Shown piece by piece: positions 12,707-26,915 of a stretch of DNA of 64,000 bases. Position 1 is the first letter of the stretch. Each line of letters starts with the position of its first letter. This DNA is from Lanius collurio (lineage: Eukaryota > Chordata > Aves > Passeriformes > Laniidae). Under the pieces are notes generated by a model that made no database searches, was not told the DNA's origin, and saw nothing but the letters and a program-made list of their open reading frames with translations. Position numbers and translations under genes: made by a program. The DNA lies in contig JACBWW010000008.1 of NCBI GenBank assembly GCA_020086605.1, forward strand, positions 15,402,714-15,466,713. Reading direction: 5' to 3'.

Positions 12707-15102
12707 CTGGAGCTTATTTATGCATCTGAGGACTAAAAGTTGGTTTGTGAGAATTGTGTTTAATGAATATTCTGGAAAAAAAAATTAAAAACTCCCAAAC
12801 AAACAAACATGGATGCAGTTAACAACTCAGAAAGAGATAAACATGAAGTCTAGCATGAGATGAACATACCAAGAATGAAAATGTCTTTGCCACCTTGGTT
12901 GCTCCCCTTCCTATTGCTATATGAAGTTTGGACTACTCTTTGCCTAGAGCCTGGTTTTGGGTCTTTCTCTGGAAAACCACATGCCAATTCTGTCTGCCAA
13001 CCCACAGGATCTCAGCTCCATCTGTGGCACAAGTACAGGGCAACTCTAAACAAAATGTGCACATATGTCAACTCTGCATGCTGGTAAAGCAAAGCCAGAA
13101 ACGCACAATCAGGCAAATAGAAACCTTTTGAATTGTAAGACTCTGAATGAAATACTCATTTTTACAATATGCAACATTCATCTTTGACCTAAATGCTTTT
13201 CTTAAAACTCAAAATACCTATGTCACTTGGTGATTTGGAATGTAATTTTAAAAACACTGGCCTCTCAGACTCCTGCTGGCACTGATATGCCAAGAGCATG
13301 AGTTTAACATATGTTGGGAGCACATAAAATCACTGTAGCAGAAAAGCAAAAGTATGAGCAATGGTGGCACTGAGAAGCATCATGTGTCAGCCAGACCAGA
13401 TAAAAGTGTTAAGGAAAAAAAGAAGGGGCAATGGGATAAGAGAAGAAGGCTAAAGTGTATTAGAAAGGAAAGAGCATGTGAAAAGGTGATGTCTGTTAAT
13501 GTAATTTGTCAAATACAGTAAGAATTACACTGGCAGAACTTTTCTAACTAAACACGTATTATAGGATTTTGATCAAATTGCGTCAGGAGTGACAGGTTTG
13601 CAGATGATTTCAAAGCCCTTACAAAAAGTCATACATACACTTTATGTCATTCTCTTGCAAAAGGCAGCTTCATCTAGGACAGGTCCTGCAGTAAATGGAA
13701 TTCCTTTCCCTCCTTCCTGCAAATTCTAGTAAAAATTAGCACTTTAAATGTAAACTCACCTTCTAAAGCAGTATCAGTATTCACAACTGAGAATGAAAAA
13801 GCGAATTACAGCTGAGTGTATTCAGTATGTCAGCTGGTGAATAAAGAAAAACAGCTGTTGGTGGCAGCCAACTGTGAAGATCATGTGGACAATGTTATGT
13901 TCAGAACATAAAGTGAACAAGTTGCATGCTGGCATGGACATGGATTCTGTTGCAGCAAAAGTTCCCAATGCTTTGTAAAACATTACAAATGGAGCCAAAC
14001 TGTATAGATGAGAAGCAATAAGACAAAAATTATCATAGTTGTGACTACACAAATAATGCGCTAGCCTGGGCCTTGTCTTGCACCATGAGCTGGGGCCTAA
14101 TGTGAGAGATGCACTGCTTCTATAGAGTTTACACCTGGTTCCTGCTAACCTGGGAAAAACTACACTCAGAACTGAGGAGTCATTAAACCACCCTTCAATG
14201 TCCATGTCTTAGCAGAAGCACTGATTCATGGTGATACTCTGACAATTTTTTTTTTAATTTCAGAACACTTTATACTAGAACTAAGATCTGTAGTTCAGAG
14301 TGAAAACATGAATTCACATCAGGGAGAGGCAATAATCTGTTCTCCATGGTGAGTGGATGGCCTGAGAACCAAAAGACTTGGAAACCTGTTTCCAAATTAT
14401 GCTCAGTCCTGCTCTTCTACATGGGCAATTTCCATCCCTCAATTACAAGAAAGGCGAGCTGACTCCTACCACATTTAGACCGAGCTCATTACAAGGCTCA
14501 CAGCAGTACCAGGGATGTCCTGAGAGATCAGATTTTCTATGACCTGTGTGGGAAGTGTGAAATTCCACGTGATCAGATCTCCAATATGGTGGCAGTGTGC
14601 AGGAGAAATGGGTCACTTGACAAGTATAACCTGTCATGGGTGACTGTGAGAGAGGCATCTCTTGAGACACAGCCCCTTTTAATGCAGAAATGTGTCTCCT
14701 CCGTTTATAAGATATCTGCTGCTATGAACACAGCCCTGAAATTGTGTAAGCCCTGAGCACTCTCATAGGAAGCTGCAAGCCTGGCATGCTGTGCAGAAGG
14801 CTTGATGGCTCTTCAAAGGATAGCAATTGATTGCAATGCTTAATCACTCGCACAGAGCAGTACTTCACTTCCTCCTTATTTACTGGTGATGAACATTTCA
14901 TACTAGAATTTCTTTTTCTTCCCCAGAATGTGGGACTCTTTGCTAATTTTTTCCCTGAAGACTGAACATTTTTGAGACATTGTTTGTTTCTCTCCTCTTT
15001 CATTTCCAGAATATGATTTCTATCCTCCTTAAAAAGGCCATTTGTTAAAATACTTAATATACTTTCTACTTCTAATGCAGCTGTCCTGCCAGACAGCAAA
15101 AG

Positions 15103-15150
15103 ATGTGTGCAAAAACTGTTGTGTGCAAAAAATGCTGTGTGCAAAAGCTG
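15103..15150 (+). repeat. Short three-copy tandem repeat (about 16-18 bp unit)
   Basis: The motif GTGTGCAAAA occurs three times at a spacing of about 16-18 bases, each followed by a CTG- or GCT-containing linker. The copies differ by small indels in the A run. The array is short and lies between sequences with no recognised function. Confidence 0.8.
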
Positions 15151-17534
15151 AGACATTCCTCTCCACGTGCATGAGGTGCATCACCTACAGACACTTCCTC
15201 CAGAGACAGTTGCTGCACTTCACAAGCTCCTCCCACCTGGGGCATTTTCAGTCTTTAGAAAGTTGCTCCCCTTTATAAACAGCAGAGATGTCTGCCATCA
15301 GACCCCTCTCAGATTGCCCCACCTGACATTTTCCATCACTTCTACTGAACATTTCCTTGTTGAAGGAGTCCAGGCCTGTTTCACAGACATACTAATGGAG
15401 GTGCAGAAAAGCTAATGGTGGGATTGAGCTCACCTTCATTCACCTAACCCTAAAACCAGGAATCTAATCAGAACTAGTCATCTAGGGTCTCTCTGCAGTC
15501 ACTGACGAAAGACAGGTACCTCCAGAGCATGACTCATTCCTCTTTTCTTGGACAACTATCCTGAAGGAGGTTGAATTGTACTCCAAAGATGTCTGCCTAC
15601 CTGCCAGAATGATAGAGGAGACCTAAATAATTAGTTTACCTGAGATACTTATCAGCAGGATGACTTCAGCTAAGTACTGGGCTCCTGCTCCAAGTGATGC
15701 ACCCAAGCTCAAGAAGGCAGTCTAGGGCAGAGTCAGGAGTCAGACTCTTTCTCCCATCTCCAAGGCATGTGCCCAATTAAAGAGCCCTTCTTCTCAACGG
15801 AGACATTTTTTAAAGCAGGAAAATGTTAAAAGTGTTCTCCCTGTAACTCTGAATCACACCTCTAACACCAACTTTGTTCCATCCAAATCCTTTTAAAATC
15901 CAAAAGCTGCTATGAAAACACAGATGTAATTTTTCCACTGTCTTTTTGTTCTTTCTTTAAAAGAGCAAAAAACACAACAAAAGACCACAATTGGAAAAAT
16001 TCAGGAAGAAAATGCTCAAGGCTAAGGCATGGTTTCTATCTAATTTGAATTCAAATAAGTTTTTCATTATTTCTAAATTTAATTATAGCCTTCAAATGTA
16101 TAAAATTGCATGTGAAAATAGTAAACAGAGCTTAAATACACCCTAGAACACCAAGCAGAATCACAAACACTGCTAATTTACAGGGATACTGTTTTCTTGA
16201 TCAACATAACACCATGATACCTTCTTTTGTGTCCTTAGCCAGACTAAGCAGATGGAGAAATGTCTTTTACATACTTTAAAAATGAATATAAGTATGTCCT
16301 TATCTGAGATCTAGAGAGCAGATTTGACCTTCAGATGGAATGCTAGGACTCTCTTAGTTTTAAAATGCCCTGGAGAGTGTAACTGGAACCAATAATTTTC
16401 CAGAAGTACTGTTTAACTAACCATAATGGTTCTTATATCACATATATAATTTCCTAGTAAATGCTATTGGAACTTTCTGCATCTCTGCATTAAAATAAAA
16501 TTCACATGTCTCACAGGACTTTCTATAACATCCCCTTTTGGCCTTGTTGAACTCTTTTGGCTCATAACCCCATTACATTCTCAAGGATGTTACTCATAGG
16601 AATAAGGGTCCAGGACATGATCCAAATACAGTGGCTGTTTCTCTTCCTTTGTTCAGTGCTTTCATAGAAGCCTATCACATTATTTTTCAGAGAATACAAA
16701 TGAGAGTGGGGGTTATAATGAATTGCAATAGGTTTGTTCTTTATAAATCTTGAAATGAATCTTATGCAACAAATGAAAGGTAGCTGTTTCAACCACTGGC
16801 TTTCAAGGATTTTTGAGAGTAGCAAAGATATCAGAACCTCTTCAAAAAGTCATCAGATATATAATTTTTGAAGTACTAGGTAACTTAATTCAGCATGTCA
16901 TTAATAACTCTCACAACAGCATAGCAGTATTAATGTATAGTGATGGAGCTGAAGGGGAAGTTCACATATTTCAAAAGTTTGTTTGCCTGCTTGTTAAACA
17001 ACTTACAGGCCTGGAATGCTCTGAGATATATTCAACATTTAACTTGCAGCCAGAAAAGTGAAAAATGTACAACTGTTTCGTCTTTTAGGTTTTGGGAGGT
17101 TTTTCACTAAAAGGAGTTCAAATCCTTATTCTGAGTTACCCTAGAGGAAAATTTTAATGACCGTGAATTAATTCAACCTCCAAATCTGTGTCATCCCAGA
17201 CAAGGAATATTTGAGGGCTTTGTTCTGCTTCTGAGGTGCTGTTGAATTCTTTTTTATTATCACAGATCTTTCAATTATTGTCTGTGCAGGCTCATGTTCG
17301 ACATACACCATCTCCATTGACAGTTTGCCCATTGGTTCTCAGACCTCAGAATTCCTCTCATAATTCATGCATGGATGTGGACAGCTCTGGTCCTACAGAT
17401 TATAAGATGTGCTGTTGCTCAGAGGAGGACAGAAGAATTTTTTCCTGCAGCAACTTGTGTGCATTTTTCATCTAATTGTCAATTAGAAGTATAATATTGG
17501 ATTAGGTTTAAATGTCAAAAGTTTTGCTAGTGTA

Positions 17535-18511
17535 GGGGGCTTCAGGAGTTGCATCTGTGAGGATATGCCAGAAGATTCCCCCACATCCAACACAGTCAAT
17601 CCCAGCAAGCTCTGAGATGGACTTGCCACTGTCTAAGGCCCAGCCCATCAGTGACAGTGGCAGCATCTCTGGGATAACACATTCAAGAAGTAAAAACATG
17701 TGCAACTGCAGATGAAGAGAGGAGTGAGAACAAGTGAGAGGAACTCTGCAGTCATCAAGGCCAGTGAAGGAGGGGCAGGCGGTGCTCCAGGCACCGGAGC
17801 AGAGATTCCCCTGCAGCCCATGGTCCCGATCATGGTGAAACAGCCATGCCCCTGAAGCCCATGGAGGGCCATGGTAGAGCAGAGATCCACCTGCAGTCTG
17901 TGGAGGACCTCACAACAGAACAGGTGGTCACCTGAAGGAGGCTGTCATCCCATGGGAAGCCCTTGGTGGAGCAGGTTTGCTGGCAGGACTTCTGATCCCT
18001 TGGGGACCTATGTTGGAGCAGTTCATGAAGAACAACAGCATGTGGGAAGGACTCTTGTTGGAGAAGTTTGTGAACTACTGTATTCTGTGGGAGGAATACC
18101 ACACTGGAGCGGGGGAAGAGACAGAGGAGGAGGAGGGAGCAGCAGAGACTGTGTGTGATGAACTTACCACAACCACCATCACCTTCCCCATACACCCCTC
18201 AGAGGGAGGAGGCAGATAGAATTGGGAAAGAAATTGAGTCCAGGAAGAGGAGAATGATGGAGGGAAGGTATTTTAAGATTTGGATTTATTTCTCATTAGC
18301 TTATTCTGATTTTGCTAGGTAATTAATTAAACTAATTTCCTCAAGTTGGGTGTGTTTTGTTCATGACAGCAATTGCTAATTGATCTCTCCATGTCCTCAT
18401 CTCAACCCACAAGCCTTTCATTATATTTTCTCTCCCACGTCCAGCTGAGGAAGGGAGTGACAGAGCAGCTTTGGTGGGTACCTGGCATCCAGACAGGCTC
18501 AACACAACACA
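17535..18511 (+). mobile_element. Avian endogenous-retrovirus LTR-like element, nearly 1 kb
   Basis: The sequence follows a long avian repeat I know as an ERV LTR-type element. Landmarks in order are a 'gggataaca' block near 17,670, 'ggtgctccaggc' near 17,781 and 'gattcccctgcagccca' near 17,806. These are followed by a series of diverged 'ttggagcag/ttggagaag' sub-repeats near 18,010-18,070. Further on are 'tatttctcattag' near 18,287, 'ttatattttctctccc' near 18,421 and the terminal 'tttggtgggtacctggcatcc' region, ending in ACA at 18,511. The 5' limit is uncertain because the family may extend further. Short frames inside it are not genes. No paired LTR or retroviral coding region is seen nearby, so this looks like a solo or truncated copy. 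The assignment is from memory and the family name is not certain. Confidence 0.83.
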
Positions 18512-21500
18512 GATATTATCATTGTAAATTTATGTTGGTACAATGGAAAATTAAGGAAGTGCACTGTGCTATCACCAAAAGGAAGTGAAATTACCTGCCT
18601 AAAAAAATGCAGAAAGGAGGGAAGGTCAAGCTGCCCACTCTTTCTGGCACAGAGCTCCCTTTGAACTTACTCCTTGTGCACAGAGCAGGTTGCTTCTCAT
18701 TGGGGACTTGGCTTTTGAGCTCTCTGAGTCAGACCTTTACCCAGCCAGTGCCAGCCCTGCTAGCTCCCATCCCATCTCAGTAGGGCCAGCCATCACCTTC
18801 CAAAAGGAGGAGCTGCTATGAGTCCACTCCCACCACTTGGGGCTTAGAGAGACCCTAAAAACAAACTCATGAGAAATAGAAAACAAAAAAATATGCGTGA
18901 GTCTTGCTAGTGAGTGTGCATGAAGTGCCACTAACAAACTGGAGGCCTGACTAAGCGTTCATAGTCTCACGCTGTCTGTTGCAACATTTTCCCTTTTGTG
19001 TGCTCAAGATTTTGGTTTAATCTTTGGAAAAACATCTCCAACCTAGAGCCAGTGTACTCCATCCTCCATTAGTAAAGTTCATGATAACTTGGCTTCATTC
19101 CCAGTTGGAAAGTGTCCCCTGCACTAACAAGCCACTGGCCAAATTTCTCTCTGGGCAGCCTGAAAACTGCCAGACAGAAATGAGATCTGTAAAACCAAGC
19201 TGACAGCACAAGGCCTATACAGACTTTTCCAGGCCTTTTGCCAGACCCTAGAGGCCTAGTTTTAGAAAGACAAATTGAAACCATAACTAGCTAGCTAAGC
19301 TCTCCTCAAACCCTTTTACAGTGACAAAACCCTGCCCTTGCCAGGCCTAGCCCCTGGTACTGGTAAATTGCCAATGGCTCTGAAAAGATATAGCAGAAGT
19401 CAGGAAAATGTCAATAGAAGGAAATCCAAGACACACTCCAGCCTCTTCTCCTCCTGTGTGAGGCAGTCCAGAGAAATGGGGTAGTTACAAGTTCTGGAAT
19501 TTCCCCTTGTGTGTTCTGCAGGTTTTCTGCTGGGTACTGAAAAAGAGGAAAACAAGCCTGCATGATTGAGCAGCAGTGCAAGTTCACATCTGAGAGAAAG
19601 CATGAGAGAAAATCTGATCCAGAACCTGCTCTCCCTGGATGTGATCCTGCAGCCTGCTCCTTTCCCTCAAGACACCATCCTCTTATCAGCACCCACCGCT
19701 GCTCCCACTCCTACATTCTGTCTGGGGGTCCAGCTTGCCCAGGGGCTGATTTGAAAAAGCCAGGAATTTTAAAGGACACATTATTACCAAAAGATGGTTT
19801 GGTATGCACAGAAATTCATGTAGGACACAAGCCTACAGCAATTTTTAGGCACACATCCTAAATACCACTAGAAGGTGACAAAAATATTTGGGCTTAAGTG
19901 AATACTTTCAAGAGTAAGGAAGACATTGCCATTGCTTGATGTTTAACAATGTTCTTTTTTTGTTTTCTTTTGAACCAATGTATGCACAGAATTACTAGGG
20001 CAAGAAAGTGGGGGCTGTTTTAGGTGGACGCACTCTTGTATAGTTAATGTGCTTTATTTCTCATAAAGGTATTGTGGAATAAAGGACAAGTACAAGTACA
20101 TAGTGTGCTCAAGTATTAGTGGATATCAAAAAGAAAAGTACATAAGGTCTGGTGTTTGCAAAAGCAAACCATGCTTATGAGTTATACAAATGACTACAGA
20201 GTCCAGTTCTCTGAAGACTTAATGCATTTATTTATAGCTGACTGATTTGAGACTAAAATTTTGGAACAAGTTCACATATTCTGTTTCTCTTGCCACAGAG
20301 TATAGTTGTCCTATCTTTTTTTTTTTCCAGCAACCAAAGGAAAGTGAACCTTTTAACCACAGCACTTGTCTCTTTTCCAAGTCATAAAAAAGTAAATAAA
20401 CTTTTACTAAGCACAATGCACAAATTGAGGGGAGGATCTTTTCTGTCCTGCAGTCTTTCATCTTGGAAAACCAAACAATAATATTGACTCTTACACAAAA
20501 CTCCAGTGCACTACAGAAATCTTTCAGTAGAAAGGGAGAAAGGCAACAGAAAAGCAGTCATGGCATCTTAGAGGTGAGAACAAGGCTTTGATTCTTCAAT
20601 GTTCATTGCAGTCACACAGCTTAGAACAGAAAGGCTTAGGAGTAGAGGAATAAAATAATACATAATCCCTGAATAACTTCCTTACCTAACCACAGTTCCC
20701 TCAGTCCATGGTGTTATATTCTTTAATTCTTGCCTTGTTCCATGGTTCATAACACTCATTAGTGCTTTTTTATGCAATTAGACAACAGTTTCCAATGTTG
20801 ATTTTTGTGCCAGTCTGTCATATTTGGGCACATGTTGTTGCACACCTTGAGAAATCCCTGGCACGGAAATTAATCAAGGTTTTTAATATGCTTGTCTGTA
20901 CTTTACCTAATTTGATAGAGAACTTTGCATAAATCTTTTCCTGTATATCTAGGTTTGTGTTTTGGATAGATTATCCTATTTTTGAGAAAGCTTTGCAGCA
21001 TATCAGAAGATCAGCCTGTTTCTCAAGAGTACACTTTGTGCTATGTATAAAACAACATTAGTGACAGGGTGTGCTTTTTTCAGTTGGAAATGACATTTGA
21101 TATATTAGCCAAACAGGGACCACAGCCAGATCATAATTGGATATGTATTTTCAACATCCTCAGCCCTTCAACCAATTGGCTGGGACTCCAAGAGGCTTAT
21201 TAGTAGAAATGCAGCTTTATCTTTTTTGCTAATCTGACTAAAGTGAGACCATCAAAGAAGGAGCCAAAATGAGGGAGGGAAAGAAAGAAAGATGGAAATG
21301 CCAGATCTTACGTGTCCAGTTGCAGTTCAAAAGAATTATGGTTCATTAGCCTTTGCAGGCAGTGGCAAGACGCAGAAAGGTAACACAGAATGGCTTTAAG
21401 ATGAGGAATATTTTCAAGTTGTAATATCTGTCATAACCAAACATTTAATGGCATAAAAGAAGATTCCATAGGGCAGAATTGGCTGAAACCTAGCATCTTT

Positions 21501-24500
21501 CGTTCTGTTTTCATTTGCTGCTAAAGCAGGTTGAAAAAATGCTGTCACTGAATATATCTGCATAATCACATCAAATCTTTTTCAGGCACATAATTTTTTC
21601 ATTTCTCACTGCACATCTGGAAGAACAGTTTATATATGATGTCACACAGAAAAGAACTCAATTTAGATTTAATTCATGGATTTTGTTGGTTATATTAAAA
21701 ATTAAGTTAAAAATCCTTCTGTTTTGCACGGTTTATCCTGATAAGGAGTTTGGCATATTTTAGCAAGAATGAAAAAAGGTAGGGCAGAAACTGTGCAAAA
21801 GGCTATTGTGTGAGGTATGAAACTAGAGAAACTCTGCAGGAAGTTTTGAACTGTGTGCAAAGTATAAGCCCAACATTTCAGAAAATAAATCCTCTAAAAC
21901 TAATCTAAGCAAAGACTTCTGCTAAAGTAAGGCAACACATGGATACACCCACAGAGTTCATTGCAAAATAAAAGCTTGCATTTGTATTTAACAAACTTGC
22001 AAGCTGTAAGACACTTCAGTAAACTGCCCTTTCACATGCCTTCTTCCAGCTGTTGTCAGCTGATGCCTTTGCCATGTGTGAACTGATAGGTTCTGCTCTG
22101 GTTTGACATACGAACTTAGGCAATGAATCAGAAGCACTGAGGGGTAATAAGTCAAAGCAGTAAGGAACATGGAAGTGGAAATCAGCCATCATTCACTGCT
22201 TGAGAGCAGTCTTGATGCTACAAAGGAAAATCACCAACCCAAATTTTTCCATGAACTGTTCAACTGCTGTAAAATGGAAAAGCTTTGAAAAGGCTTAGAT
22301 GGACTTTTTTTGCCTTAAGGAAAGAAAAAATAATCAAACTTTTATCAGACAGTGGTCTAAATTATTCTATTACATACTTAATAATGATCAGTACCAGATG
22401 CCATCTAGAAGCATTAGAGGATGCTTATACACCCTTTTTTTCTGAAGTGGTTAGAGTTAAATAAAAGTCATAGGGATATGTCTGAGGACTTAGTTAATTT
22501 TTAAAGTCAGCAAGACATCCATCTTTTAGAGGATAGCACAAGGGATGTAATTTAGTTTGGCAAAACAGTCAAAGAAGCAGAGCCAAGCAAGTTGAGTTTC
22601 ACCCCCCATCTACTGTTGGTAAAGTTCAGCCTCATGATGGCCACCAGTGGTGAGATGAATTTTGGTCATTGGTTCTTCTCTGAAGCTTCTTCCATGTCTG
22701 AACCCCATGTGGAGTAATTGGAAAGGTCTGTCTGAGGGTTCCTCACAGCATTGAATGCAGTGGGGTACCTGGTTTTCTCTGAGCCATTGCTCTGAGATGA
22801 GACATGACAGACATCAGAGTTTTACCCCTTAGGGAAAATCCATGTGGTGATGGTTTGTTTGGTCTGTCTCTGAAATATTCCTCTTCCTAAGATGTTCTTG
22901 ATGTATAAGCGAGAGGTTGAAGGGATATTTCTAAACCACAACAAATTCACATCTAACCACAAAATCTCCTGCAAAGCCCAATCACTCTTCCAATTGTATA
23001 ATGCTACTTTCCTTCTTGTCCCCTTTACAGCTGCTCCCAGTATTGTCAGGTAGAGCCAGTGAACAATATCTCCTCCTATGGTCAGAGCTTTTAATTTTGC
23101 CCTGATTCATCACTCCCTGGTTGCCTGGCCACAGGGCTGCCCGCTGTGTGGAGCAGGGACCCTTCCCAAACACTGCCTTTCCACTTCTCACAGGGGATAA
23201 AACCCTGGAGCTTCAGCCACTTTAAAGGTTTAAATAACAAGTTTAGGTTCACAACAAGGGTGGGCTAAAGCCATGCAAGCAGCAATTTGATCACTTATAA
23301 TCAGCTGGCCATACCCTTGGCAAATTTCTAATCCCTAATAGCATATTACTGAGCCAGAAAACATTTACAGTTTTTCATTAGCCTCTGGAGATGAAGTAAT
23401 GAGAAGGGGGGACTAAAGTCCAAAATAAATTGTTTTGCACTCTTTCACTCATATTTACAAGTAATTCAAATAAGCCCTTAGCTTTAAGCATATGGAGTCT
23501 TTGAAAGGTAGTGATTTAAGCAAGTGCAGAATTTACTTCACAAAGAATTTACTTTACCAAGTACGGTTCCGTTTCTTTCTGCAGTGTTCTTAATCTATCT
23601 TAACATGCCTTCTCATTTTATGGTAGATGCTAACACTATTTAAGTCTGTCTACTGAAAATCCTTCTCTTAAAGAGCACAAGTGGCTGACTAAATGTCATC
23701 TTTGGTAAAATATCTGTACAACAATGTGCTACCAAAGAGTTTTGCTACTTATACCATAGCCATAAGAAATCAGCACTGTGTAAAAACAGAGTCTGTAAGC
23801 GTGAAATTTCTCATAGATTTTCCAGGCTGAAACTCAGTGATTCACAGGTTGTTCAAATTTACTACTATAAAATGTTATCTTTATTCAATTATTTCGCTAA
23901 TATTCTTCAAGAATTGTTCATCTTTTCTGTCCCCTACAGATGATTTTTCTTCTGCTAATCTGTTAACATTCCTTTTAATTCATCTCATCTAGTGAAGATA
24001 TTCAAAAGGGAAGTATAGGTGATGGATAGTCAGGCCAAACCCTATGCCTCTGATAAAAAGTCTCAGTTAGGTAATCCACCATGCTAAAATACATGAAAGT
24101 TTTGAGATGCACAAAAAATTATTCATGATCACTTTGCTACTGGATTGTAGCTAATGCAGACCAACTATTAACTGTTAATCAAGTAGGCATAAGGGTCTGA
24201 ATTATGGAGAGTATAGTATAATGATGATTTAATTTACTGTAAGTTCACACTATAAGTAGAGTTCTGGTAGCCTGAAAACACAGCCTGGAAGCAAAAATTC
24301 CATATAGCTGCAATATTTCCTGGTAAAAGTTGGAATTTTGCTCCTTCCCTTAAAAAAGCCCCAAACCCAACAGAATTCCATTTCTAAACCTGTAAAATAA
24401 AAGTGTTGTTAACAATCATGGCACAAGGGGCCCTGCAAATACATGAGGATGCTTGCTGACAACTGGCGTAACTTTGTAGCTGTACCATGCCATAGTGGCA

Positions 24501-26509
24501 TGTGTGTTGCAATAACTGCCAGTGTATGAAATGCACGCACACATTTTGGTAACTGTGTTGTGAGTAATTTGCCACTGAGTTACACTCAAATCAGACAAGT
24601 AAGCCATGGTGTATTTCTGTTAACTGATAACTTCAATCAGACCCAAGATGATATCTTTAAATGAGTGGGGGTGTTCTAGTGAATTACACTTTTTTTAAAA
24701 AGTGTCTATCTTTGGTCTTTTATGGATCACATTACTAGTAGAACTGGAAAATTCCCAGTAGGATGAAGAGTTTATACATAATACAAAGCATATTTAGTTT
24801 TCTTTGGCTTGTCTTAAAAGCAAGGTCTTTAGTTAGGTGAACTCTTGGTGATTGTTGCTGACGTTTGCAACAATTTCATTTGATATAATGGATCTTTGTC
24901 CAAAATAGAAAGCAGGAAGCAAAATTCAAATCTCCAGGAACAGCCCTCAGAATTTAATCCTTTGCCTTAGCGTGGGTTTAGCATGAGGAAAGACTTAAAG
25001 CTGTCTAACTGGATAAAGGAATACAGCAGCAGAATGCAGGTCTGCTTGCGCAGTCTGGTGAAATATGGGGAGCAAGACAGAGAGGAACACACCAGCTCTT
25101 TTGCCTTGGAGCTGCTTGGCACACTGAGCAGCCTGGGTTTAGCCATTAAACGATTGCATGCTGGATTGCAAAGCACTACGAGCTGGCTGCATGCAAACAA
25201 CGTTAAAACCAAATCTCTAGGATTGCACCTACCAGCTGGAATCTACGGGCTAGAAAGGGAAGTAGGAGTGCGGCCCCCACTCCACCTAGGAGCTGGGAAG
25301 TCTGGGGTCCCAGGCAGTGTCTGCATTCCAGATTGCACACATGCGGTCAGCTGTCCCTCCTCATGCTGGCATGGTTGGCAGTGGCAGGGGGAGGAGGTAC
25401 CTCCATGCAAGCTCCAGGAAAAGCGACCTCTGCTTCTTCTTTGATGCAAATCCGGGCTGTGGCACTGGTTTCGGTCCTATTTGTTCAGATTTGTCTGAGG
25501 GTTGAGAGCCCCCTACAACAACAAAGAGTAAAGGAAAGAGAAGAGGAGAGGCAGAGGCATTTGGAGATAGTTATCATGTACATCCTGGGGCCTGTGATGT
25601 TTCCAGCTTCTCCTTCAGAGTGAGGTGGGAGTGAGGGAGCAATGCTGATTTCAGTACCCTTTGGTGGGCCATAGGCACACAGCTCCTGCTTGGGCATGCA
25701 GTCTGCAAGCACCCAGTGGAACAGGCTGGATCTGGAGCCTGTCTGGAATGCCAGGTCAAGGACCCTGGTAGATGCAAGGATACAAGGCCCTGCCTAACTC
25801 TCTGAGGGGCAGAATGGGAGACACTCTCATATTCAGCTTCATTGGTGCTTACCACATGCTTAAAATCTAGCATATGCTAGCTTGCTCTCCTGGTTTGCAG
25901 ACAGATACTTCTGCTTCAGGCCCACAAAAAGGGGGAAAGGGTGGTGCTTGAGCTGTTTCACAAATGAATGGCTGTAGGACCTGGAAAGAGGCTGCCTGAG
26001 AAAACACCACCCTCATAGTACATGTACCAGTCCTAGGCCAGAGCCCTGCTGGGACGGGTGAGGGGCCAGGCTGAAGATCTGGCTGCCAACTTAACAGCCT
26101 AATTAAGAAGCAAAAAGAGGTTGTTGAAAAACCTTCAAAGTACCTGGTGAACAAGATGCCATTAGCTGGGCAGTTGGTGTCTCCATGGAGAAAGTTCTCC
26201 TACCAATAGCAGTCCTGCTTCGGCATGGTGTGCAGTGGCATCATGACAATGCTCTGACAGGAAAGCTGGTGGATCAGCAGGAAAAGGTGTACCCTTGCCC
26301 ATGACATAGTTTACAGACCCATGTTCAGATGGTCTTGATGACCAAACTATTCCTCCCTGCTCTGCCTCCATTCGCTGCACTGGTGTGGCCATCACATGAC
26401 TCCTGCTTCAACATACTGCATTACATGGTGCCTTGTGTGCTGCAACAGAATTTAGGCTATATCAAGATGAAAATAATTTTTCTCAACAGTGGTATAACTA
26501 TAATAGCTA
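18512..26509. other. Non-coding stretch, nothing recognised
   Basis: No exon, RNA gene or named repeat is recognised over about 8 kb. The piece at about 20,650-22,400 is AT-rich, free of long frames and free of recognisable repeats, and includes the palindrome CCAATTGG near 21,173. A block at 24,983-25,860 is GC-richer and has overlapping unrecognised frames on both strands (the longest is 153 codons at 24,983-25,444 plus), which argues for compositional ORFs. Confidence 0.55.
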
Positions 26510-26879
26510 NNNNNNNNNNNNNNNNNNNNNNNNNNNNNNNNNNNNNNNNNNNNNNNNNNNNNNNNNNNNNNNNNNNNNNNNNNNNNNNNNNNNNNNNNNN
26601 NNNNNNNNNNNNNNNNNNNNNNNNNNNNNNNNNNNNNNNNNNNNNNNNNNNNNNNNNNNNNNNNNNNNNNNNNNNNNNNNNNNNNNNNNNNNNNNNNNNN
26701 NNNNNNNNNNNNNNNNNNNNNNNNNNNNNNNNNNNNNNNNNNNNNNNNNNNNNNNNNNNNNNNNNNNNNNNNNNNNNNNNNNNNNNNNNNNNNNNNNNNN
26801 NNNNNNNNNNNNNNNNNNNNNNNNNNNNNNNNNNNNNNNNNNNNNNNNNNNNNNNNNNNNNNNNNNNNNNNNNNNNNNN
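26510..26879. other. Assembly gap (370 N)
   Basis: These 370 unresolved bases end directly in a GGAGA tandem repeat. The gap probably reflects a longer low-complexity array that could not be assembled. Reading frames that cross it are artefacts. Confidence 1.
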
Positions 26880-26915
26880 GGAGAGGAGAGGAGAGGAGAG
26901 GAGAGGAGAGGAGAG
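26880..26915 (+). repeat. GGAGA pentanucleotide microsatellite
   Basis: About seven perfect units of GGAGA start at the edge of the assembly gap. The array is therefore truncated by the gap, and its true length is unknown. The purine-only strand makes it a second homopurine tract in the window. Confidence 0.97.

Larger units (their letters stand above)
11955..17534. other. Non-coding stretch, mostly unique AT-rich sequence
   Basis: No gene is recognised. It holds a run of 23 T at 12,684-12,706 and a three-copy short tandem repeat at 15,103-15,150. The longest frames (144 codons at 14,722-15,156 minus, 127 codons at 13,822-14,205 minus) have no recognisable domain and no supporting context. 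Confidence 0.55.

Noticed and set aside
17830..18219. 121-codon minus frame and two plus frames
   Set aside because: They lie inside the LTR-like element and have no retroviral or host protein resemblance.
24983..25444. 153-codon frame as a possible gene
   Set aside because: No domain, overlapping frames on the other strand, and a composition shift in mid-frame; not supported as coding.
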